Below, in pieces: positions 57,984-64,000 of a stretch of 64,000 nt of DNA. The stretch comes from Bin87 sp965261195 (GTDB lineage: Bacteria > Chloroflexota > Dehalococcoidia > Lucifugimonadales > UBA3495): contig OZ253455.1 in NCBI GenBank assembly GCA_965261195.1, positions 744,001 through 808,000 of the forward strand, written 5' to 3'. Below the pieces are notes generated by a model. That model was given only the letters and a program-made list of their open reading frames with translations. It was not told where the DNA came from and made no database searches. A program made the translations under genes and the position numbers. Position 1 is the stretch's first letter; the number at the start of each line of letters is the position of its first letter.

Positions 57984-58361
57984 CTACAGCTTGCCGCCAT
58001 AGCCTAGCCTGGCTCGGTTGGTTGGTATCAAAACTTCGTTGGGCGGGTCCACTGCGAACATCAAAATCTGAAGGGTAGTTGCGCCGATAAGGCAATTGTC
58101 ATCGCCCTCTGGTCCAAAAACCACTGGGCAAATTCCTTCCCGACTATCGATGTTGATGACAGCCTGTCCCCGTCCGTATTGCACTTCGCTGCCATCAGCA
58201 AGAACATAATCAACCGGCGAGCGAGGATGCAAATGCAGCCACTCCAGCAATGAGGGAGGGAACATAGAATCTGACGCTCCAGTGTCGACCAGCGCTTCTA
58301 CCTCAACAAGGTCTCCCCCATTGGGGTTGCCGACGCGAACGGTAGTCGCAAACGTGCCCAT
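57984..58361 (-). CDS. Retropepsin-like (clan AA) aspartic protease
   Basis: A 125-residue protein with the retropepsin active-site loop EALVDTGASDSMFPPSLLEWL, VDYVLADGSEVQYGRGQAVI and VVFGPEGDDNCLIGATTLQ, consistent with one half of a dimeric aspartic protease. The ATG at 58361 has AGGAGG 9 bp upstream. Bacterial stand-alone members are little studied. It ends 99 bp from the insertion sequence. Confidence 0.85.
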   Translation of the reverse strand: MGTFATTVRVGNPNGGDLVEVEALVDTGASDSMFPPSLLEWLHLHPRSPVDYVLADGSEVQYGRGQAVINIDSREGICPVVFGPEGDDNCLIGATTLQILMFAVDPPNEVLIPTNRARLGYGGKL

Positions 58362-58458
58362 CCCGGTACACCTCCTGGTGGCGAAGTTTCGCCTCGGCCA
58401 TCCCCGGTTTTGGGTCAGCCATCGCACGTTTTCCGACTATACCACAGTTGGAGTATTG

Positions 58459-59130
58459 CTAAACCTCGTACTCGCCCACCACATCGGGGATGATGAGCCT
58501 GGCTCCGGTAACCGACTGTACGTCTGCCGCCGTCCAGCCCGGCGCTGCTTCCCGCAACACCATCCCTTCCGGCGTGGGTTCCAGCACAGCAACGTCCGTG
58601 GCCACCAATGACACACAACCACGTCCGGTCAACGGATAATCACATTCCTGCACGATTTTCGGATTGCCCTGGCGGTCATTGTGTTCCATCGCCACGATTA
58701 CCTTGCCGGCCCCCGCCGCCAGGTCCATCGCACCGCCGATATTGCCAACTCCACGTTCGGGCAGCATCCAGTTGGCCAGATCCCCGGTTGCCGACACCTG
58801 GTGGGCGCCCAACACGGTAACATCCACATGGCCGCCGCGAATCATGGCAAAGGCGTCGGCAGATGAAAAATACGCCATCCCCGGAACCGGCTGCAAAAAC
58901 TGACCGCCGGCGTTGATCAGGTCAATGTCTTCGCAACCGTCATTGGCGAGCGGGCCGCAGTTCAGCACGCCGCTTTCGCTGTGATAAAAAACGACGCTAT
59001 CGTCGGCAACGAACATGGACACCAGGGTCGGGATGCCAATGCCCAGGTTGACGTAGCCTCCGGGCGGCAGTTCCCGCGCCACGCGCATTGCGATGATGAC
59101 CCGGTCCAGCCGTTCTTTCTCAACAGTCAT
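58459..59130 (-). CDS. 3-oxoacid CoA-transferase subunit B
   Basis: A 223-residue B subunit of a family I CoA-transferase. It has VNLGIGIPTLVSMFV, the catalytic glutamate in VVFYHSESGVLNCGPLA, DLINAGGQFLQPVPGMAYFSSADAFAMIRGGHVDVTVLGAHQVSATGDLANWMLP and GGAMDLAAGAGKVIVAMEH. With an A subunit it moves CoA from one acyl chain to an acid. Substrates unknown. It is last in an operon with the two transferase genes upstream. Confidence 0.93.
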   Translation of the reverse strand: MTVEKERLDRVIIAMRVARELPPGGYVNLGIGIPTLVSMFVADDSVVFYHSESGVLNCGPLANDGCEDIDLINAGGQFLQPVPGMAYFSSADAFAMIRGGHVDVTVLGAHQVSATGDLANWMLPERGVGNIGGAMDLAAGAGKVIVAMEHNDRQGNPKIVQECDYPLTGRGCVSLVATDVAVLEPTPEGMVLREAAPGWTAADVQSVTGARLIIPDVVGEYEV

Positions 59131-59147
59131 GGAACATCGGTCTCCGC

Positions 59148-60482
59148 TTATTCGTAGCCGGTGAAACCGGCCGGCCTTTGCACAATACGTTGCACAAATA
59201 CGCCCGGCGTAACAATTTCTTCCGGGTCCAGTTCACCGGGCTGAACTATCTCGTCGACTTCTACGACGGTGATCCGGGCCGCCGGAGCCATCACGGCGTT
59301 GAAATTTCGGGATGTTCCCCGGTACACCAGGTTGCCTAGCGTATCTGCTTTATGGGCCCGGATTATGGCGTAGTCGGCGCGCAACCCGTACTCCAGAATG
59401 TAATGCCGGCCGTCGATGGTACGCTGCTCTTTGCCCTCAGCAATCAGGGTGCCGGCGCCGGTGGGCGTGTAGAACGCCGGTATCCCGGCGCCGCCGGCCC
59501 GCAACCGCTCCGCCAGCGTGCCCTGCGGCACCAGTTCCAGGTCAACCTCTCCGCGGCGGTAGGCCAGTTCAAACTCTGAAGGGCGGGACACTGATGGCGA
59601 AACGGGGAAAGATGCAATCGCCTTGGCAACCTGTCCATTCTCGATCAGCACGCTGTGGTCGATGGCCGTTTTGCCGGGTGGGGTGCCGAAACTAACTACC
59701 CGTGCGATGCCGGCAGTATTGCTGACAATCGTAAGGGCGCGGCTGCCCAGGTCCCGCAGCGACATCAGCAAGTAGTGCGCCATCCCGCCCGGCCCGCCGA
59801 AGCCGTCGATGAATACGGTAGCGCCAGCTGGCAAATCTGCTATGGCCGAGGTTCCGTCTGGGTAAACTTTGGTGGCGGGCCGGACGGTGGGAGGCGTAAA
59901 GTCCATTTCCCGCAGCGACGGCGCAACCGACAACTCCGGCTCGGTAACGGCCTGGACATCGGCCACCGTCCAACCCGGCGCCAGCTCGGACAGCGCCAAT
60001 TGGCCCGACCTGACCTCAATAAATGCAGCGTCAGTAACGATGGCATCGACGCAACCGACCCCGTCCGCTGGAGACGCGAGCGATTCGACGAGGTTTGGCG
60101 CACCACCCCCGCCGACGTGAGGCAGCATGGCGACGACCCGGCGTGCGCTGGCCGCCAGATCTACCACGTTGCCCGGCGGCCCCAGACCCGGGTGCGCTGC
60201 ATTCAACACCCCGGCGAAGTCGCCGTGAATATTCACCTGCGCCGCGTTGACCAGCGCGAGGTCAACGCAACCACTCCGCGCCAGCGCTGCCGCATCGGCC
60301 GCCCCCAAAGGTATATCGCCCAGCGTCCCATTACTATTCCAGAACCAGGCGCCCAGCGTTGGCGGCGTCGCTACTGGGACCAATTGGGGCAGCCCCTGGT
60401 CCACGGCCACCACCGCTCCCGGTGCAATTTCGCGGGCCGCACGGCGGGCCATCATCACGTTGTCCAGTTTGGAGAGCGGCAT
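59148..60482 (-). CDS. CoA-transferase fusion: B-like N-terminal half and A-type C-terminal half
   Basis: A 444-residue protein joining two CoA-transferase domains. The first 205 residues resemble subunit B (MMARRAAREIAPGAVVAVDQGLPQLV; VDLALVNAAQVNIHGDFAG; GNVVDLAASARRVVAMLPH). However, the GIGIPT and catalytic S-E-N/S-G loops are changed (FWNSNGTLGD, no Glu). The second half is subunit A-like (ATVFIDGFGGPGGMAHYLL; LELVPQGTLAERLRAGGAGIPAFYTPTGAGT; NLVYRGTSRNFNAVMAPAA). It lies between separate A and B genes. Whether it pairs with the B subunit is unknown. Confidence 0.85.
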   Translation of the reverse strand: MPLSKLDNVMMARRAAREIAPGAVVAVDQGLPQLVPVATPPTLGAWFWNSNGTLGDIPLGAADAAALARSGCVDLALVNAAQVNIHGDFAGVLNAAHPGLGPPGNVVDLAASARRVVAMLPHVGGGGAPNLVESLASPADGVGCVDAIVTDAAFIEVRSGQLALSELAPGWTVADVQAVTEPELSVAPSLREMDFTPPTVRPATKVYPDGTSAIADLPAGATVFIDGFGGPGGMAHYLLMSLRDLGSRALTIVSNTAGIARVVSFGTPPGKTAIDHSVLIENGQVAKAIASFPVSPSVSRPSEFELAYRRGEVDLELVPQGTLAERLRAGGAGIPAFYTPTGAGTLIAEGKEQRTIDGRHYILEYGLRADYAIIRAHKADTLGNLVYRGTSRNFNAVMAPAARITVVEVDEIVQPGELDPEEIVTPGVFVQRIVQRPAGFTGYE

Positions 60483-60485
60483 TGG

Positions 60486-61175
60486 CTAATCTTCCCCGGA
60501 AACCGGTGCGGTCGCAACCACACGGTTGACGAATATTCCAGGCGTGATGACCAGTTCAGGGTCAATTGCGCCGGGCTCGCCGATTTGATCGACCTCAGCG
60601 ACGCACACGCGGGCAGCAGTGGCCATCACTGAATTCCAGGAACGTTGCGGCCCCCGGTACACGAGGTTGCCCACCTTATCGGCTCGATGAGCGCGCAACA
60701 GTGCAAAATCGGCGCGAAGCGGCGGCTCGAACACATACTCCACGCCGTCAATCACGCGTGTTTCTTTGTCTCGGGCAAACCGAGTGCCCACACCGGCCGG
60801 TACGAACACGCCGCCGATGCCCGCCCCGGCAGCCCTGAGCCGCTCCGCCAGCGTTCCTTGCGGCACAACATCAACCGCCAGCTCGCCGGACGCCCACAAT
60901 GTCTGTAACACGCCGCCGCTCTCACCGACGAACGGGCACGGCGAAATCAACCTGGCAATCCGGCCGGCTTCAGCCAGTTGGAAGACGCAGTCCGTCCCAT
61001 CCCAGGCGCCGAAGTCGCAGACGCAGGTCAAATTCCTCGCCCCGTTCGCAATCAGGCCGACCAACAACTGGGTCGGCTCGCTATCGCGCGCCGTGCCGCC
61101 GATCAAAACAGTCGCGCCATCTTTAACGTCGGCGACAGCGACAGCGGCATTTTCGTAGACTTTGGAGATCGACAT
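60486..61175 (-). CDS. 3-oxoacid CoA-transferase subunit A
   Basis: A 229-residue A subunit. It has YENAAVAVADVKDGATVLIGGTARDSEPTQLLVGLI, VDVVPQGTLAERLRAAGAGIGGVFVPAGVGT, ADFALLRAHRADKVGNLVYRG and EPGAIDPELVITPGIFVNRVV. The ATG at 61175 is set by GGAG upstream; the longer frame is not coding. It is first in a three-gene operon, followed 3 bp later by the fusion gene. The B partner is probably the gene ending at 58459. Confidence 0.92.
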   Translation of the reverse strand: MSISKVYENAAVAVADVKDGATVLIGGTARDSEPTQLLVGLIANGARNLTCVCDFGAWDGTDCVFQLAEAGRIARLISPCPFVGESGGVLQTLWASGELAVDVVPQGTLAERLRAAGAGIGGVFVPAGVGTRFARDKETRVIDGVEYVFEPPLRADFALLRAHRADKVGNLVYRGPQRSWNSVMATAARVCVAEVDQIGEPGAIDPELVITPGIFVNRVVATAPVSGED

Positions 61176-61288
61176 TTCCTCACTCCGCAAACATCGGCAT
61201 TCTATCCCAATGCTGCGTCGCGATAAAGATGTGCCCGGCGGTGGTTTGGCCTTGTCAACTCCGACCGTCCCCATTACCATTCAGTACG

Positions 61289-62098
61289 ATGATTACCAAT
61301 CTTGGATGGCCTGTTATCCGGTACCAACACATCACCTGCACCATCGCACCGCCTTTCGCGACTATCGAAATCGCATCGGATGGCGTTGCCGCATCGATAA
61401 ACCCGGCGGTCGCGGCGGATTTGCGCGATTGTTGCGGCGAGCTTGCGCTGCAAGACCGCGTCGCGGTGGTGACCATCACGGGCGCGGGCAACGTATTCGC
61501 GGTGGGACGAGCGTCGCCGCCGGACGAGGTTCGACGCGCGCCGATGCCGGAACGCATCGCCTGGCTGGAATCATTGCGGGTCAGTCAAGCCATCGCCGCG
61601 CTCCCAATGCCGGTAATAGCCAAACTGAACGGCGACACCACCGGCCACGGACTGGAGCTGGCTCTGTCCGCCGACATCCGCGTCGCCGCTGAGTCGGCGA
61701 ATATCGGAACCGGCAGCCTGGCGGCATTGGGTTTTCCGTTCGATGGGGCCACGCAGCGACTGCCTCGTATCATTGGCCCGGCCCACGCTCGTGACCTATT
61801 GCTTACCGGTCGGTTGCTAACCGCACCGGAAGCGATTGATACTGGTTTGGTGAATCGTGTTGTTCCGTTGTCGGAGTTGGACGACGCAGTTGCAAAATTG
61901 GCTAACGAAATCGCCGCGGCTGCGCCAATTGCCAGCAGATTCGTCAAGGAAGCGGTGGGCGCCTCCGGCGACCTGAACCTGGAGCAGGGCTTGCGGTTGG
62001 AAGCCGACCTCAGCATCATCCTGCACAGCACCGACGACCGGAGCGAAGGGTTGCGTTCTTTCCACGAAAAGCGTTCGCCCCAGTTCACGGGCCGCTAG
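61289..62098 (+). CDS. Divergent enoyl-CoA hydratase/isomerase (crotonase) family protein
   Basis: A 269-residue crotonase-fold protein. It keeps VAVVTITGAGNVFAVGRAS and PVIAKLNGDTTGHGLELALSADIRVAAE, the oxyanion-hole and first-glutamate region, and LLLTGRLLTAPEAIDTGLVNRVV. The second catalytic glutamate found in active hydratases (usual PE before a GLxP loop) is replaced in IGTGSLAALGFPFDGATQRLP. The N-terminal NRP.NAL segment is also altered (GVAASINPAVAADL). The start is uncertain; ATG 61289 lacks a ribosome site. Confidence 0.82.
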   Translation: MITNLGWPVIRYQHITCTIAPPFATIEIASDGVAASINPAVAADLRDCCGELALQDRVAVVTITGAGNVFAVGRASPPDEVRRAPMPERIAWLESLRVSQAIAALPMPVIAKLNGDTTGHGLELALSADIRVAAESANIGTGSLAALGFPFDGATQRLPRIIGPAHARDLLLTGRLLTAPEAIDTGLVNRVVPLSELDDAVAKLANEIAAAAPIASRFVKEAVGASGDLNLEQGLRLEADLSIILHSTDDRSEGLRSFHEKRSPQFTGR

Positions 62099-62119
62099 AT
62101 ATTGTCGAGGTCATGTAAG

Positions 62120-62656
62120 GTGCGGCTGGACATACATACTCACGTCGGGGAGATGTTTCGATTCCAGCCACCCACTCCCGAGATAGCGGAGACGGTGATC
62201 GCTCAGATTCGCGCCGCCGGTCTGGACGGAATCGCCGTAACTGACCATTGGAGGCGCAACTGGGGTTTCGACCTGCACCGCGTTGTAGAGCAGCATTTCC
62301 CCAATCAGGTAACCATCATCCCCGGTCGGGAAATCGACGTGCGCCCGGCCAGCAGCCCGTTCGACGAATATCACTGCACGGAACTTTATCTACCCGGCGG
62401 CCGGCTTTTTCGCACCTATTGCCATCCGGGCTACTACACGCCCAACATCGTCATCGAAGCTGACATTCACGGCATTGAGGTTGCCAATTCCCACCACAAC
62501 TGGCACATCCGGCGCCCCCAGGTGGAAAGGGTTGCGGAGTTGCACAACCTGTTAACCTTCAGCGTTAGCGACGCCAACACTCTCAGCGAAATCGGAGCCG
62601 GCAGTACCGTTGTGGACCTTGACGAGATGTGCCGACGGGCGATCCGCCTGGACTGA
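62120..62656 (+). CDS. PHP domain metal-dependent phosphoesterase
   Basis: A 178-residue PHP-family protein. Metal-ligand motifs are LDIHTHVGE, LDGIAVTDHW, IIPGREIDV, RTYCHPGYY, EVANSHHNW and SVSDANTLSEIGAG, covering the usual trinuclear site. The GTG at 62120 has GAGG 9 bp upstream. PHP proteins hydrolyse phosphoesters such as nucleoside 3',5'-bisphosphate or histidinol phosphate; the substrate is not evident. Its stop lies within a 13-bp exact duplication. Confidence 0.9.
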   Translation: MRLDIHTHVGEMFRFQPPTPEIAETVIAQIRAAGLDGIAVTDHWRRNWGFDLHRVVEQHFPNQVTIIPGREIDVRPASSPFDEYHCTELYLPGGRLFRTYCHPGYYTPNIVIEADIHGIEVANSHHNWHIRRPQVERVAELHNLLTFSVSDANTLSEIGAGSTVVDLDEMCRRAIRLD

Positions 62657-62673
62657 CCGGCTGGACTGACCGG
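62648..62673. repeat. 13-bp exact tandem duplication spanning the PHP gene stop codon
   Basis: CTGGACTGACCGG is repeated exactly at 62648-62660 and 62661-62673. The TGA stop is in the first copy; the second copy gives an extra TGA 13 bp later, out of frame. Confidence 0.9.
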
Positions 62674-62703
62674 AAAACTGGACCAATCACGGCCACGGTA
62701 GCA

Positions 62704-63456
62704 ATGACTAAACCGTTCAGCGCCATCATCTACGAAAAAATCGAGGGTGTGGCTCATCTCTCCCTGAACCGGCCCCAGCAACTCAACGCCTACTCGGTGG
62801 CGATGCGGGATGATTTTGCAGCGGCGTTGGCAGCGGCCGAAGAAGACCCGGATGTTCGCGCACTGCTCATCACCGGACAGGGACGAGCCTTTTGCGCCGG
62901 CGCCGACCTAACCGAGTTCGGCACGGCGCCGTCGCAGGTCATCGCCCGTCAGGTTCGCTGGCAGCGGGACGTTTGGGGACAACTGATCCACCTGTCCAAA
63001 CCGATTGTGGTCGCCGTCCACGGTTATTGCATCGGGTCGGGGCTGGAGATTACACTGCTGGCCGATGTGCGGGTCGCCAGCGTCGATACGGTATTCGCAA
63101 TGCCGGAGGTTGGCCTGGGCATGATTCCGGCCGCCGGCGGCAGTCAAACGCTGCCGCGCAACTGCGGGCCATCGGTGGCGCTCGACCTGCTGCTCACCGG
63201 GCGGCGGTTCGATGCCGCCGAAGCCTTGCGCTATGGGCTGATCGGTCGCATAGTTCAAGGCGATCAATTGCAGAGCGTTGCCTGGACCATCGCTAACGAA
63301 CTCGCCGCCGCTCCCGGAAACGTGAGCGAAATGCGGTCGCTCCTGGCGTCAGCAGGCGACATAGGCCAGAGTCGCGGCCTGGACCGGGAAAGCTACCTTG
63401 CGGCCACGCTGATGGATGCCGGGATGGATTCCGGGATGGATTCCGCAGCCAGCTAG
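62704..63456 (+). CDS. Enoyl-CoA hydratase/isomerase family protein
   Basis: A 250-residue crotonase. LSLNRPQQLNAYSVAMRDDF, ALLITGQGRAFCAGADLTEFG, the first Glu in GYCIGSGLEITLLADVRVAS and the second Glu in FAMPEVGLGMIPAAGG are all present, so it looks catalytically competent. LLLTGRRFDAAEALRYGLIGRIV follows. The C-terminus carries a GMDS pair from a 12-bp duplication. It lies between the PHP gene and an acyl-CoA synthetase, consistent with acyl-CoA breakdown. Confidence 0.92.
   Translation: MTKPFSAIIYEKIEGVAHLSLNRPQQLNAYSVAMRDDFAAALAAAEEDPDVRALLITGQGRAFCAGADLTEFGTAPSQVIARQVRWQRDVWGQLIHLSKPIVVAVHGYCIGSGLEITLLADVRVASVDTVFAMPEVGLGMIPAAGGSQTLPRNCGPSVALDLLLTGRRFDAAEALRYGLIGRIVQGDQLQSVAWTIANELAAAPGNVSEMRSLLASAGDIGQSRGLDRESYLAATLMDAGMDSGMDSAAS
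63421..63444. repeat. 12-bp tandem duplication at the 3' end of the second crotonase gene
   Basis: GGGATGGATTCC occurs twice in direct succession (63421-63432, 63433-63444) and is preceded by a related TGATGGATGCC. It keeps frame and encodes GMDSGMDS just before the stop. Confidence 0.85.
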
Positions 63457-63477
63457 TATTCAGACTCCGGAGAAAGG

Positions 63478-64000
63478 ATGAACACCACTGAAATTCTGAT
63501 GATTGCAGCGGCAATCGTGCCTGATCGCACTGCGATCATTTACGATAGGAACCGGTTTTCTTTCCAGGACCTGCAAGACCGGGTGAATCGTCTTGCCAAC
63601 GGTATGGCCGATTTGGGCATCGGCCCCGGTGACCGGGTGGCGGCCATGCAGACTAACTGCCACCACCTGCTGGAAATCTACTTCGCCGCCGCACAACTGG
63701 ATGCCATCTACGTCCCGATCAACTTCCGCGCCAAAGAGGACGAGCTGGCTACAATGCTCGCCATTGCCGAGCCGAGCCTGCTGTTCCTGGGCGAACGGTA
63801 TCTCCCCCTGGTGCCCGATGACGGTTCGGTGCCCAATGAGCGCATCGTCATGCTGGATGCCGTGGCGACCGATGGTCGGCTTTACTACGACGGGTTGACC
63901 GCCAACCACGACGCGGAACAGCTTCACTTCCCCGAGGGTGACGAAAACGACACCACGGTGATTATGTTCACCTCCGGCACTACCAGCGTGCCCAAGGGGG
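63478..64000 (+). CDS. Acyl-CoA synthetase/AMP-binding family enzyme (3' truncated)
   Basis: The window ends inside this gene; 174 codons are visible. The start follows GGAGAAAGG. It shows VPDRTAIIYDRNRFSFQDLQ, RLANGMADLGIGPGDRVAAMQTNCHHLLEIYFAAAQLDAIYVPINFR and the ATP-binding loop IMFTSGTTSVPKG, the signature of class I adenylate-forming enzymes. Such enzymes activate a carboxylic acid to acyl-CoA through an acyl-AMP. Placement after the crotonases suggests it feeds the same pathway. Confidence 0.93.
   Translation, partial: MNTTEILMIAAAIVPDRTAIIYDRNRFSFQDLQDRVNRLANGMADLGIGPGDRVAAMQTNCHHLLEIYFAAAQLDAIYVPINFRAKEDELATMLAIAEPSLLFLGERYLPLVPDDGSVPNERIVMLDAVATDGRLYYDGLTANHDAEQLHFPEGDENDTTVIMFTSGTTSVPKG

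Overview
The window is a dense, moderately GC-rich bacterial chromosome segment, cut at both ends: a D-glutamate cyclase fragment at the left edge and an acyl-CoA synthetase fragment at the right edge. Gene content points to Chloroflexota, most likely Dehalococcoidia or SAR202-like. The reasons are a single B12-dependent ribonucleotide reductase, a division cluster cut down to rsmH-ftsA-ftsZ with no mur, mraY or ftsW/ftsI genes, a tig-clpP-clpP-clpX cluster, and several CoA-transferase and crotonase genes. This placement is inference; no rRNA marker is present.

Layout. 1-5.6 kb: a zinc-ribbon protein of unknown role, then uvrB, ruvA, ruvC and a YebC regulator on the minus strand. 5.7-9.3 kb: a MATE exporter, two paralogous VOC proteins separated by a membrane protein with a GRQE-repeat tail, and an unknown protein. 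9.3-15 kb: a beta-propeller protein, leucyl aminopeptidase, a P-loop kinase, YggT, ProC and PdxA, with a MITE-like inverted-repeat element at 11.92-12.03 kb. 15.3-20.6 kb: a Panacea-domain protein facing a small ORF, nrdJ with a structured leader, two unknown ORFs, and nrdR behind a pair of candidate NrdR boxes. 20.8-24.5 kb: ftsZ, ftsA, rsmH. 25-29.4 kb: trigger factor, two ClpP subunits and ClpX.

29.4-38 kb is a long minus-strand DNA-maintenance operon: dprA, topA, xer recombinase, aroQ, efp, xseA, xseB and a formyltransferase-like gene. 38-49 kb carries metabolic and envelope genes (GMC oxidoreductase, SMP-30 lactonase, GH15, DM13, SirB1-like, SDR), a 20-bp tandem array, a molybdopterin-domain protein and a two-component system. 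49.4-51.7 kb: an FmdB-type zinc ribbon, groES and groEL. 51.9-54.6 kb: an MFS transporter, RidA and a HicAB toxin-antitoxin pair.

54.4-56.6 kb is a thiamine operon (thiG-thiE-thiS plus a small ORF). It is preceded by a well-formed TPP riboswitch, an attenuator hairpin and a promoter. An intact ISAs1-family insertion sequence (18-bp terminal repeats, exact 10-bp target duplication) landed 8 bp upstream of that promoter's -35 box. 58-64 kb: a retropepsin-like protease, three CoA-transferase genes including an unusual B-like/A fusion, then a divergent set with two crotonases, a PHP phosphoesterase and an acyl-CoA synthetase.

A recurring oddity is exact short tandem duplication (about 12-20 bp, 2-3 copies) at gene ends. 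Several copies include the stop codon (thiG, the SDR gene, the PHP gene). Others lie just upstream of start codons.
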